A DNA stretch of 64,000 bases from Syntrophus buswellii. GTDB lineage: Bacteria; Desulfobacterota; Syntrophia; Syntrophales; Syntrophaceae. Below, one piece after another: positions 34,192-42,970 of the stretch (positions within the stretch are counted from its first letter, which is position 1; each line of letters opens with the position of its first letter). A program made the position numbers and the translations under genes. The stretch is taken from positions 1,364,001 to 1,428,000 of the forward strand of contig NZ_CP175563.1 in assembly GCF_046097065.1 (NCBI RefSeq). Direction: 5' to 3'. The notes beneath the pieces were generated by a model. The model had not been told where the DNA came from. It did no database searches and worked only from the letters and a program-made list of their open reading frames with translations.

Positions 34192-35541
34192 TTACGCCGG
34201 CTTTCTAAGGGACTTCCGGACCCGCTCCGCAATCCGGTGAACCTGCCGCATGATTTCCTCTTCATTCAGGGACAGGAGCTTTCGGTCTTTCATGACCATG
34301 TTCCCGGCAATGAAAACGGTCTTCACATCGGAGCCGTTGACGGCATAAACGAGATGTGAATAGGGATTGTACATGGGGGTCAGGTGTGGGCGGTTCAGGT
34401 CGATCAGAATAAGATCCGCTTTTTTCCCGGCTTTCAGGCAACCTGTGACATCTCCCATTCCCAGAACGCGCGCCCCCTGCCGGGTGGCCATGGCCACAAC
34501 GGTTTCCGCGGGCATCAGGGTCGGATCCAGGTGGCGCACCTTTTCGAGCTTGGCCGCCGTATCCATCTCCTGGAACATGTCCAGGCTGTTGTTGCTGGCA
34601 CATCCATCGGTACCCAGCCCAACACAGACGCCCTCCTGGATCATCCTGGCGACGGGGGCAAATCCGGAAGCGAGCTTCATGTTGCTTTCCGGATTATAGA
34701 CGACTTTGCACCCGGAGTCTCTGAAGATCCGGATCTCCTTCTCCTCCAGACAGACGCAATGAAAGGCGATAAGCCGCTCGTTGAGGCAGCCGAGTTCCTC
34801 AAGGTACGAAACGGCTTCCTGCCCGAGCTGTTTTTGAAGCTGCTTCTTTTCGGAAAGATTCTCCAGAAGATGAAGGGCGAGGGGAACCTGAAACTCCTCG
34901 GCCAGGTCCCTGGCCTGGAGGAGAAGCGTCCGGGAGCAGGTGTACAGGGAATGAGGCTCCACGGCGACCCGGATCAGCGGATCGCCGGACCATCGCTCCA
35001 GGAGCTTCCGTGTGTAGGCCAGGCCTTCCGAAGGCGTTTTGGCATTCGGGGAGGGAAAGTCAAAAAGGACCTCTCCCAGAAGACAGCGCATTCCAGCCGT
35101 GCGCGCAGCCTTTGCCGTCTCCTCTTCGAAAATGTACATATCACAGAACGTAGTCGTCCCTGACTTGATCATTTCCGCACAGGCCAGCAGACTACCCCAC
35201 CAGGCCAGTTCCTCATCCACATTTCTGGACTCGGCAGGAAAAATATAGTTGGTAAGCCAGTCCATCAGGTGCATGTCGTCGGCAATGCCCCGGAAACAGG
35301 TCATGGCGGCGTGGGTGTGGCTGTTGATCAACCCCGGCATGATGAGGGTATCCGTTCCGTCGATCAGGTTGGGGCTGGTGAACTTCCGCCGGAAATCCTC
35401 CTCCGCTCCAATGGCGGTGATGGAGTCTCCGACAATGGCGAGCGCTCCGTTCTCGATCACGGTCATGGCTTCGTCCAGACAGAGAATCGTTCCGCCCAGG
35501 ATCAGCCCATCCACCGTTTCAAGTCTCGCGCCGTCTTCCAT
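34192..35541 (-). CDS. mtaD: Amidohydrolase, 5-methylthioadenosine/S-adenosylhomocysteine deaminase type
   Basis: This metal-dependent hydrolase of the cytosine-deaminase-like TRZ/ATZ group has 449 residues from the preferred ATG at 35541 (AAGGTC upstream); a TTG at 35553 is less likely. Metal ligands are in the GLINSHTHAAMT motif, LALHLLE, AFHCVCL and GLGTDGCASNNSLDM. The last is typical of MTA/SAH deaminases, which convert these nucleosides to inosyl forms. Chlorohydrolase-like relatives share the motifs, so the exact substrate is inferred. The gene follows the beta-lactamase-like gene by 15 bp. Confidence 0.88.
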   Translation of the reverse strand: MEDGARLETVDGLILGGTILCLDEAMTVIENGALAIVGDSITAIGAEEDFRRKFTSPNLIDGTDTLIMPGLINSHTHAAMTCFRGIADDMHLMDWLTNYIFPAESRNVDEELAWWGSLLACAEMIKSGTTTFCDMYIFEEETAKAARTAGMRCLLGEVLFDFPSPNAKTPSEGLAYTRKLLERWSGDPLIRVAVEPHSLYTCSRTLLLQARDLAEEFQVPLALHLLENLSEKKQLQKQLGQEAVSYLEELGCLNERLIAFHCVCLEEKEIRIFRDSGCKVVYNPESNMKLASGFAPVARMIQEGVCVGLGTDGCASNNSLDMFQEMDTAAKLEKVRHLDPTLMPAETVVAMATRQGARVLGMGDVTGCLKAGKKADLILIDLNRPHLTPMYNPYSHLVYAVNGSDVKTVFIAGNMVMKDRKLLSLNEEEIMRQVHRIAERVRKSLRKPA

Positions 35542-35556
35542 GGTGACCTTCAACTC

Positions 35557-36822
35557 CTATGGAGAGCAGGAGGGATCTTCAAGGGAGCATGTTTCATTTG
35601 CAGCTGCCTCGAAAAGGTCCGTTCCCTGGAAAAAGTAATAGTCGTAAAGATAGCGGGCTATCTGGGCCATGGCCTGTTCCTGCTGGGTGATACTTCGATT
35701 GGATGTTTTGATGAAGATGGCCAGGGCGACATGGCCCGCTTCGCCGGGCAGGGTCAGAATGGCCGCATCGTTCACCATGGACGGGCCGATCGTACCGGTC
35801 TTGTTGGCCACCTTCATTCCGGGAGGGATCAGGTCCTTGATCCTGGAATTTCCCGTCTGGCAGCGTTCCATGATCCCCAGAAGCACGGAGGTGGTTTCCG
35901 GCTGAAGGGCCGTTCCATCGTATACCATGGCCAGGAGGCTCGTCATGGCGTCGGGGGACGCCGTGTCCCGGCGGTCGGTGTGGAAGCGGCTCTGCGCCCT
36001 TTTCAGCGTATCCGCCGGGACGCTGTCCCGCAGCCTGTTGTATTTTTGAAGCTGGAAGGCCTCCGGTGAGGGGAGATCCGAAATGCCGCGCCAGTCGGCC
36101 AGCATATTGAGCGTGGGGCGGCTGACGTCCATTTCCTGTATGCCCAGGCTTTTCATGGCCGCGGTGACGGCTGCCGGTCCGCCGGCGAGCTTCAGTATGG
36201 CATCGCTCGCCGTATTGTCGCTGATCAGGAGCATCAGCTCCAGAAGTTCCCGAACCGAATAGGACTCATCCTTTTTTTTAAAGGTCTTGATGAGCCTGCC
36301 GCTGCCCGGGTGAATATCGCCGCTGCGCAGGGTGACGGTTGAATTCAGGCGGACCTCACCGCGATCCACCCGGCGGAGCAGCTGAACGGCTATGGGGATC
36401 TTGTAAACGCTCGCCATGGGAAACCGCTCCCCCCCGTTGAAGGAAAACGATCGTCCCGATTCAATGTGGAGGGCGCTCACTCCTACGGTTCCTCCCGCCA
36501 GCGCGGCCAGGCGCTTCACCTCCTGCTCCAGGCGCAGTTGAGCCCGTTCCGGTTCAGGGCCGGGCCGAGGAGCCGCTGTCGATTTGGATCGTTCCTGGAG
36601 CTGAGGCTGCATGGCGGCCGCTGCCGGCGTATCGAGTTTTTCCCGCGTTTTCGCATCGCTTGCCGATGCCGGGACATGTCCGGCCTCCAACGGGACGGTC
36701 CCGACTACCGGGGGACAGGCCTCGGAAGGCGGGCACTGCGTTTTGCAGACAGTGCAGGAAACCGTCGATACGGAAATAACAGCCAGAAAGACAAAATATT
36801 TGAGGAAATGTAATGTGATCAT
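35557..36822 (-). CDS. Class A beta-lactamase-like serine hydrolase, exported, general-base Glu absent
   Basis: The start at 36822 gives 421 residues and a signal peptide (FLKYFVFLAVISVSTVSC); an open frame continues upstream without coding character. A low-complexity Pro/Ala linker (about 25-110) precedes the enzyme domain. S138-V-Y-K141 is the nucleophile motif, S201-D-N203 the second, and K341-T-G343 the third. The omega-loop motif E166-x-x-L-N of true class A enzymes appears as S-R235-P-T-L-N, so the deacylating Glu is replaced by Arg. About 30 extra residues follow before DTASPDAMT. It may be a penicillin-binding or peptidase-like relative. Confidence 0.8.
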   Translation of the reverse strand: MITLHFLKYFVFLAVISVSTVSCTVCKTQCPPSEACPPVVGTVPLEAGHVPASASDAKTREKLDTPAAAAMQPQLQERSKSTAAPRPGPEPERAQLRLEQEVKRLAALAGGTVGVSALHIESGRSFSFNGGERFPMASVYKIPIAVQLLRRVDRGEVRLNSTVTLRSGDIHPGSGRLIKTFKKKDESYSVRELLELMLLISDNTASDAILKLAGGPAAVTAAMKSLGIQEMDVSRPTLNMLADWRGISDLPSPEAFQLQKYNRLRDSVPADTLKRAQSRFHTDRRDTASPDAMTSLLAMVYDGTALQPETTSVLLGIMERCQTGNSRIKDLIPPGMKVANKTGTIGPSMVNDAAILTLPGEAGHVALAIFIKTSNRSITQQEQAMAQIARYLYDYYFFQGTDLFEAAANETCSLEDPSCSP

Positions 36823-37025
36823 TGTCCTAAACCTGCCAGGTGTGGATTGGCAACACCGGGATCCGGGTTCGTGCGGGATTGGATGCGTCCCTTGTGATGC
36901 GGCCGGCCATTGAAGGTGAAAAGGCCGCGGCCGGGAAGCCTGTCCCTTCCGGAAAAAAAGAAAAACCCCCCCTGTTGATGACGAGGTCGAATGTTGAAGG
37001 CAGTTATTGCGAGATTCGAGACGGG

Positions 37026-37358
37026 TCAAACATCATGGATTTCACGAAACTGCGGGCAGATCTCCGATGATCCCGGCTGGTACTTCCGGCACACCGATGG
37101 TCTTGTTTCATAAATGGAGCAGGCATAGTGACTGCCGTCCCACATCAGAAAAGAGCATCCGTGCAGGTAATGTCCGTCCAGCGATGAAACCAGGTGATCC
37201 CCGACCCACATGGCGTGCTCATGCTCGATGATGTGAAGAACGTCATCCCTGCCTTCCCTCTTCCATCGCTCGAGATCCTCGTCCGTCACATAGCAGTTTA
37301 CGTTGGCCAGGCAGCAGGTGCCGCACTGTTTGCAGATGATCTGCACTGTCGATTCCAT
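37026..37358 (-). CDS. YkgJ-family cysteine-cluster protein
   Basis: The 110-residue product starts at the ATG at 37358 with AGGAGAG upstream. It has CKQCGTCC near the N terminus, NCYVTDED, and later HGCSFL, ACSIYETRPSVCRKYQ and a final EICPQF. This is the Fe-S or zinc cluster pattern of the YkgJ (CxxCxxCC) family, whose function is not well defined. The same-strand beta-lactamase-like gene begins about 200 bp further on. No signal peptide is seen. Confidence 0.85.
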   Translation of the reverse strand: MESTVQIICKQCGTCCLANVNCYVTDEDLERWKREGRDDVLHIIEHEHAMWVGDHLVSSLDGHYLHGCSFLMWDGSHYACSIYETRPSVCRKYQPGSSEICPQFREIHDV

Positions 37359-37894
37359 AGTTCTCTCCTTGGATCCGTTTTCCCGGACAGGCGAGAACCG
37401 TGCAGAATTGCATTCCGAAACACGATGACGTTTTTTTGAGAACACCAGGGCATCACGGATGGCCAACGCCCATCCGGGGAGTTGATATGACAGGAACAGA
37501 CAGAGCGCCTCCCAACATCTCTGACGTTTGATCTCCTTGTCTCACAAGTTTCCGGACTCGTCAAGCCCTATGGCAGATCTTTTTACACGGAACAATCCGG
37601 CATGATCAGCAAACCAGGGAAGGGGATTCATCAGAGGTATTCCGGTCGGGATCATGCGCGGACCGGACCTTATAGCCGATTTCCGTCGCAGGATCGAATC
37701 AGGATGTCACAGGATGACGCACAGGTTCAGGCCATCATTGACAAGACTTCTAAAAACAGGAATACTTCATAAATGGCGCATCTCAGGACATGCGCCTCAG
37801 CTTCCCCAAAGGCCGTCTTCTATGGTGAAAGGATGAAGATACAGGGCTGCAGACGGCCGGAGAAAGAGATCTCCCTGGAGGGTACGCGGGATTC
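37359..37894. other. Intergenic region between the Cys-cluster gene and the P-type ATPase
   Basis: About 535 bases lie between divergent genes. No convincing protein is coded; small open frames lack ribosome-binding sites. The only clear element is a promoter near 37738 pointing to the ATPase. The rest shows nothing I recognise. Confidence 0.5.
37738..37766 (+). promoter_or_regulatory. Sigma70-type promoter for the P-type ATPase
   Basis: TTGACA at 37738-37743, a 17-bp spacer and AATACT at 37761-37766. It leaves a leader of about 120 bases before the ATPase start. The spacing is normal and not the 19-20 bp seen for MerR-type control. Confidence 0.5.
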
Positions 37895-40276
37895 ATGAGA
37901 GAGCGTTGCGAGGAAAAGAAGGAATGGGCGTCTTCCCGGACCTTTCAGGTCACGGGACTGGACTGCGCGGACTGCGCCGCCAAACTGGAGAAGGCGGTCA
38001 GGAGGGTCCCCGGAGTCGTTTCCGCTGCGGTCGCCTTTCCTCAGGGACGGCTCAGTGTGCACCTTGATGAGGCGGGTCTCGAGGATGAAATCATCCTCCG
38101 GAAGGTAAGGGCGCTCGGGTACGATGCGACGGCAGAGGAGAGAGGCGCCTTTGAAGGGCGGGAATCCACCTTTCGAATCTTCGGATTGGACTGTGTGGAC
38201 TGCGCCGCCAGGCTCGAAAAGGGAATCCGCGGGATCCCCGGCGTGGAAAGGGCGGATGTGGATTTCAGCTCTTCGAAGGCGCATGTGGTTCATCGGGGGC
38301 CTGTTTCGGACATCCTGGCTACCCTGGAAAGGATGGGGTATCCCGGACGCATTGACCAGCCGTTGAAGAGCCGCGAGGCGTTGCCCTTCTGGAAAACCAA
38401 CATCTATATCCTGCCGACGGCCGTTTCCCTCGTCATGCTGATGTCGGGTTTTATTTCGGGAATTGCAGGTGCGCCGGGCGGCACAGCCACGGCCTTCTTT
38501 GCAGCCGGAATCGCTCTGGGCGGTTTTCTGCCGCTGCGAAACGGGATATCGGTGCTGGTCAACGCCCGCGAACTGGACATGAACGTCCTGATGATGACCG
38601 CTGTCATCGGCGCTGCGGCCCTTCGCCAGTTTGAGGAAGCGGCGACGGTGGTCTTTCTCTTCTCCCTGGGAAACGCCCTGCAGGGGTATACACTGGACAA
38701 AACCAGGAACGCCATCCGCTCCCTGATGGACCTGTCCCCTGCTGAAGCCCTGATCCGCCGCAGGGGGGCCGAAACAACCCTCCCGCTGGAAGAGATCCGG
38801 ATCGGTGATGTGATGATCATCCGCCCCGGGGAAAGGATCGCCATGGATGGGCTGGTGGCGGCAGGAGTCTCCACGGTGAACCAGGCGCCGATTACCGGCG
38901 AATCTCTGCCCGTGGAAAAAGCCGTGGGCGACGAGGTCTTTGCCGGAACCATCAACGAGCGGGGGGCCCTGGAAGTCCATGTCACCCGATCGGCAGGGGA
39001 CAACACCCTGTCGCGGATCATCGGGATGGTTGAAAGGGCGCAGGCGCGGCGGGCCCCTTCCCAGCAGTTGATCGAAAAGTTCGCCCGGTTTTATACCCCT
39101 GCGGTTCTCGTTGGCGCTTTTCTCGTCGCAACTCTCCCGACCTTGGTTTTCGGGGAGCCCTTCTCCAAGTGGTTCTATGAGGCCATGGCGATGCTGCTGG
39201 TCGCCTGCCCCTGCGCTCTGGTGATTTCCACCCCTGTTTCCGTCGTCTCCGCCATCGGCAGCGCTGCGAGAAGGGGCGTTCTGATCAAAGGGGGCGCTTA
39301 TCTTGAAGAGATGGGGTCCCTGACCGTGATGGCCTTTGACAAGACGGGAACCCTGACCGCCGGAAAACCCCGGGTGACCGATGTCCTTCCGGCCGCCGGC
39401 CATTCCGAAGAGGAGATTCTGGCCATCGCGGCGGCCATTGAATGCCGTTCCGAACATCCCCTGGGCGAGGCGATTTACCGGAATGCCCGGGAAAAAGGCC
39501 TCAGCATACCGTCGATGACCGATTTTGATTCCGTTCCCGGCCGGGGCGCCGTGGGAACGGTGGCTGGAACATCCTATTCCATCGGCAACGCCCGGTTTTT
39601 TCTGGAGAGAGGCTGGGATCTCGAAGAGATGGAAAAGGGTATCGCCGGGCTCCAGAACGAAGGAAAGACGGTTGTGATCCTTGGCGGAGGGGCCAGCATC
39701 CTGGGCCTGATCGCCGTGGCGGACGTATTGAGGGAGAACAGCCGACAGGCTCTGGAGGATCTTCGGAAGATCGGAATTCGAAAAACGATCATGCTGACGG
39801 GAGACCATGAGAGCACGGCCAGGGTCGTGGCCGCCCAGGCGGGGGTGGATGAGTTCCGGGCCGATCTGCTTCCTGAGGACAAGATGGAGGCCATGAACGA
39901 TCTGCTGGCCCGATACCGGAAAGTGGCCATGGTGGGAGATGGAGTAAACGATGCGCCCGCCATGGCCGTCTCCACGGTGGGAATCGCCATGGGAACGGCC
40001 GGAACCGACGCCGCCCTTGAAACCGCGGATATCGCCCTGATGGCGGACGACCTGACGAAGCTATCCTACGCGGTGGAATTGAGCCGACGGACCCTGCGCA
40101 TCATAAAACAGAACATTTTTGCCGCACTGGTCATCAAAGGGGCGATCCTTCTCCTGGTTTTTCCCGGATGGCTGACCCTCTGGCTGGCGGTGGTGGGCGA
40201 TATGGGAAGCTCCCTCCTGGTGACCCTCAACGCCATGAGGCTGCTTCGGGACGGGCGTCGGGAAGAAAGGCGCTGA
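37895..40276 (+). CDS. Heavy-metal P-type ATPase (Zn/Cd/Pb type)
   Basis: The 793-residue P1B-ATPase exports soft divalent metals across the inner membrane. Two N-terminal metal-binding domains (about 15-85 and 90-155) carry GLDCADCAAK and GLDCVDCAAR, as in ZntA/CadA. The ion-binding motif is C438-P-C440, and the phosphorylated aspartate is D482 in FDKTGTLT. The last membrane segments (KGAILLLV and VVGDMGSSLLVTLNAMRL) have the Lys and Asp typical of the Zn/Cd group (P1B-2). A SEHPLGEA nucleotide-site motif is present. The gene stands alone and converges on glnK. Confidence 0.95.
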   Translation: MRERCEEKKEWASSRTFQVTGLDCADCAAKLEKAVRRVPGVVSAAVAFPQGRLSVHLDEAGLEDEIILRKVRALGYDATAEERGAFEGRESTFRIFGLDCVDCAARLEKGIRGIPGVERADVDFSSSKAHVVHRGPVSDILATLERMGYPGRIDQPLKSREALPFWKTNIYILPTAVSLVMLMSGFISGIAGAPGGTATAFFAAGIALGGFLPLRNGISVLVNARELDMNVLMMTAVIGAAALRQFEEAATVVFLFSLGNALQGYTLDKTRNAIRSLMDLSPAEALIRRRGAETTLPLEEIRIGDVMIIRPGERIAMDGLVAAGVSTVNQAPITGESLPVEKAVGDEVFAGTINERGALEVHVTRSAGDNTLSRIIGMVERAQARRAPSQQLIEKFARFYTPAVLVGAFLVATLPTLVFGEPFSKWFYEAMAMLLVACPCALVISTPVSVVSAIGSAARRGVLIKGGAYLEEMGSLTVMAFDKTGTLTAGKPRVTDVLPAAGHSEEEILAIAAAIECRSEHPLGEAIYRNAREKGLSIPSMTDFDSVPGRGAVGTVAGTSYSIGNARFFLERGWDLEEMEKGIAGLQNEGKTVVILGGGASILGLIAVADVLRENSRQALEDLRKIGIRKTIMLTGDHESTARVVAAQAGVDEFRADLLPEDKMEAMNDLLARYRKVAMVGDGVNDAPAMAVSTVGIAMGTAGTDAALETADIALMADDLTKLSYAVELSRRTLRIIKQNIFAALVIKGAILLLVFPGWLTLWLAVVGDMGSSLLVTLNAMRLLRDGRREERR

Positions 40277-40338
40277 AGAGCCATTCCACTCCGTTCCCCC
40301 CGCCGGGAGAAATTCAATCGATTGGAGAGGCTGATATC

Positions 40339-40725
40339 TCAGGCTTTTGCCTTCCCTTTTCTGGCATCGATGTCGCCGGGATAGACCATGGCATCCTGGC
40401 CCCGCTCCCGGGTCCGGACACGAATCGCCTCGTCCACGGGATAGATAAAAATGAGGCCGTCTCCCGGCTCACCCGTATGAGCCGAATGGAGGATGGCATC
40501 GATCGCCGCTTCCAGGTTACGGTCGCTTAAAACGATGTTGACCTGGATCTTGGGAAGCAAATTGACCTGATAAGTCCCTGCCCGGCCGACCAGCTTTATT
40601 CCCCCCTGGCGGCCCTGTCCCCGGACTTCGAACATGTTCAATCCAACGATGCCGATTTCGGACAGGGCCGCCTTGACGTCGTTTACTTTATCTTCACGGA
40701 TAATGGCTTCGATTTTTCTCAGCAT
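40339..40725 (-). CDS. glnK: Nitrogen regulatory PII protein (GlnK type)
   Basis: The 128-residue protein has the PII fold, with KIEAIIREDKVNDVKAAL at the start and the ATP-binding motif HTGEPGDGLIFIYPV. In the T-loop GRAGTYQVNLLPK the tyrosine used for uridylylation in proteobacteria is present, although the flanking residues differ from the usual RGAEY. A tail of about 15 residues beyond the usual end (DARKGKAKA) is unusual. It lies 60 bp after amtB on the same strand, the usual pairing in which GlnK gates the channel. Confidence 0.93.
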   Translation of the reverse strand: MLRKIEAIIREDKVNDVKAALSEIGIVGLNMFEVRGQGRQGGIKLVGRAGTYQVNLLPKIQVNIVLSDRNLEAAIDAILHSAHTGEPGDGLIFIYPVDEAIRVRTRERGQDAMVYPGDIDARKGKAKA

Positions 40726-40785
40726 GCTGATCTCTCCAGGTTCAAGAAATAGGGTTATGGATCTCCTCGAAGTGAAACATAGGCG

Positions 40786-42015
40786 TTACGAATAGGAGCG
40801 TTCCCCGTGGGAACTGATGTCCAGGCCGACTTCTTCGGCCATGGGGGATACGCGCAGCCCGATGCTGGCGTGAAGGATCCTGGCCAGCAGGTAGGTCATT
40901 CCGAAGGAAAAGACGATGGTGACGACAACGGCCAGAAGCTGAACGCCGATCTGTTCCGGATTTCCGAAGAATAGGCCGTTCCGGCCGTCCACGTTCACGG
41001 CAACGGTAGCGAACAGTCCGGTAGCGATCATCCCCCAGGTGCTGGCCATACCGTGGCAGGCCCACACATCCAGGGACTCGTCGAGTCTGCGCCGGTCCCG
41101 GAAGCGCATGGCGTAATAGGACAGGGGGGCGGCCACGGCCCCCACGGCGATGGAGGCCAGCGGTGTGATATAGCCGGAAGCCGGCGTAACCGCCGCAAGC
41201 CCGACGACCATCCCCGTTACGATTCCCAAGGTGCTTGGCCTCCCGTCCAGCCAAGAAAGAAACATCCAGACGAGACCGGCGGTTGCCGCCGATGTGTTCG
41301 TCGTAAGCAGGGCGTTGACGGCCACACCATTGGCCGCCAGGGCGCTGCCGGCGTTGAAGCCGAACCACCCCACCCACAGCAGTCCAGCCCCCAGGACCGT
41401 CAGGGGAATATTGTTGGGTTCCAGGGAGCCGTTGCCGAATCCCTTGCGGGGTCCGATGACGATGGCAAAGGCCAGTGCCGAAAAGCCGGCGGCAATGTGA
41501 ACCACCGTCCCTCCGGCGAAGTCCAGAACGCCCATGGTTTTCAGCCAGCCGCCCTGGCCCCAGACCCAGTGACACAGGGGGTCATAGATCAGAGTGGCCC
41601 ACAGCAGGCTGAAGAGCAGAAAGCTCTTGAACTTGATCCGCTCCACGAAGGCGCCGGTAATCAGAGCCGGGGTAATGACGGCAAACATCATTTGAAAAGC
41701 GGCAAACAGCCCGTGGGGGATGGTTTTGCAGTAATCGTCGTTGGGCTGGGCGCCGACTCCCAGAAAGCCGACAAAATCAAGCCCCCCGATCAGCCCGTTG
41801 ATATCCGGGCCAAAGGCGAGGGAATAGCCGAAAACGATCCACTGCAGACCGATGAGAGACAGAAATATGTAACTGAGGGTCAGCGTGGAAAGAACATTTT
41901 TTCTGCGGACCATCCCCCCGTAAAAAAAGGCGAGGGCCGGCGTCATCAACAGCACCAGGGAGCAACAAACCAGGATCCAGGCCGTATCGCCGGCATTGAT
42001 CGTACTGAGCATCAT
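40786..42015 (-). CDS. amtB: Ammonium transporter
   Basis: The 409-residue membrane protein belongs to the Amt/Mep/Rh family. I place the start at 42015, or the adjacent ATG at 42012; GGAGG lies just upstream. It has around 11 membrane segments. Conserved motifs include AFFYGGMVRRKN, DFAGGTVVHIAAGFSAL with the first pore histidine, GWFGFNAGSAL, and DVWACHGMASTWGMIATGLFA with the second. It acts with GlnK; expression on nitrogen limitation is expected and a sigma54-like promoter is present. Confidence 0.95.
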   Translation of the reverse strand: MMLSTINAGDTAWILVCCSLVLLMTPALAFFYGGMVRRKNVLSTLTLSYIFLSLIGLQWIVFGYSLAFGPDINGLIGGLDFVGFLGVGAQPNDDYCKTIPHGLFAAFQMMFAVITPALITGAFVERIKFKSFLLFSLLWATLIYDPLCHWVWGQGGWLKTMGVLDFAGGTVVHIAAGFSALAFAIVIGPRKGFGNGSLEPNNIPLTVLGAGLLWVGWFGFNAGSALAANGVAVNALLTTNTSAATAGLVWMFLSWLDGRPSTLGIVTGMVVGLAAVTPASGYITPLASIAVGAVAAPLSYYAMRFRDRRRLDESLDVWACHGMASTWGMIATGLFATVAVNVDGRNGLFFGNPEQIGVQLLAVVVTIVFSFGMTYLLARILHASIGLRVSPMAEEVGLDISSHGERSYS

Positions 42016-42048
42016 AAACCTCCGTCTGTGTAAATGGCTCCCCATCAT

Positions 42049-42064
42049 GGCAATAATCCTTCCA
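42049..42064 (-). promoter_or_regulatory. Sigma54-like promoter of amtB-glnK
   Basis: On the - strand TGGAAGGATTATTGCC keeps the invariant GG and GC ten bases apart and matches TGGCACG-N4-TTGC at 9 of 11 fixed positions. It ends about 35 bp before the amtB start. NtrC-dependent control is the natural reading but is inferred. Confidence 0.5.
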
Positions 42065-42123
42065 CAGGAAAATATCCTGTAATATCGTTGGAATGATCCA
42101 TTGTGATCCCGGGAGAACGTAAC

Positions 42124-42140
42124 GGAATTGTGACAATTCC
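42124..42140. promoter_or_regulatory. Perfect palindrome upstream of amtB
   Basis: GGAATTG-TGA-CAATTCC lies about 60 bp upstream of the sigma54-like promoter, a position suited to an activator or repressor site. It does not match the NtrC consensus. Confidence 0.35.
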
Positions 42141-42357
42141 AGGAGCATTCAACATAATTGTCCCATTCGTAAGCGCTTTTTGTTGATCTGGGACCGCGCA
42201 GCCCTGAATCCCGGGTGCGTTTAATCGTTGCATCCGAAGATCTTTACCCTTATGGTAAGGGATCTTTGTAAGAATGAGGCATGGTGAGGGGGAAATCATC
42301 CTTCCGGCGGCACATCATCCTTGGTCGTTCCGGCTGAAGGGAAGGAGAGCAGCAGAT

Positions 42358-42882
42358 ATGAAAAAAATCGCTGGTTGGATCCTGTTGATCGTTTTAGCGG
42401 CGGGACTTTATGCCGCGGTCGTTCCGTATCTTACGCTGTACATGATCAAGAGCGGCGTTGAGCAGTCCGATCCGGAGAAAATTTCAAAATACGTGGATTT
42501 TCCGGCCTTGAGAGCAAACCTCAAGGCACAGCTCCATTCTCATATTCAAAGTGGAGAAACGCCCTCTTCAAGCGAAAACCCCGTCGCCAAAGCGGCGAAC
42601 AGGCTGGTCTCCAAAATGGCGGATGACGCGGTTGACTCCCTGGTAACGCCCGCCGGCCTGAAAACGCTCGTTCAGGGGGAGCAGCGGAGAGAACGTTCAA
42701 CCCGGGATTCTTCTCCGGGGGCGGGGGAATCAAAGGGCGGAGTTCTAAAGAATGCCTCCTGCCGTTACGAGAACCTCGACACGTTTTCCGTGACGACAAA
42801 AGACGACAAAAACAGGGAAATCCGGTTGATCCTGTCGCGCAGCGGACTGTCGTGGAAGCTCAGCAATATCATCCTGCCTTGA
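42358..42882 (+). CDS. DUF2939-like membrane-anchored protein
   Basis: The start at 42358 has AAGGAGAG upstream; the longer open frame before it lacks coding character. The 174-residue product has one N-terminal membrane segment (WILLIVLAAGLYAAVVPYL) then a periplasmic-looking domain with LYMIKSGVEQSDPEKISKYVDF and KALVSKM-type helices, ending RLILSRSGLSWKLSNIILP. This matches DUF2939-type proteins of unknown function. The gene follows the amtB divergent control region by some 200 bases, so its own promoter probably lies there. Confidence 0.7.
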   Translation: MKKIAGWILLIVLAAGLYAAVVPYLTLYMIKSGVEQSDPEKISKYVDFPALRANLKAQLHSHIQSGETPSSSENPVAKAANRLVSKMADDAVDSLVTPAGLKTLVQGEQRRERSTRDSSPGAGESKGGVLKNASCRYENLDTFSVTTKDDKNREIRLILSRSGLSWKLSNIILP

Positions 42883-42970
42883 AACGGATGAGTTGCCCGG
42901 GATACGCAACAGAACCCTTTAATAAATTGACTCAGCCTGACGGGAGACATTTTTTGTTCGGGAGGAATTT

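Noticed and set aside
35557..37029. Longer version of the beta-lactamase-like protein starting at 37029
   Set aside because: The extra 69 residues lack protein character and would bury the signal peptide; the start at 36822 is better.
37820..39808. 662-codon antisense frame under the P-type ATPase
   Set aside because: Shadow of the ATPase gene; no ribosome-binding site or known motif.
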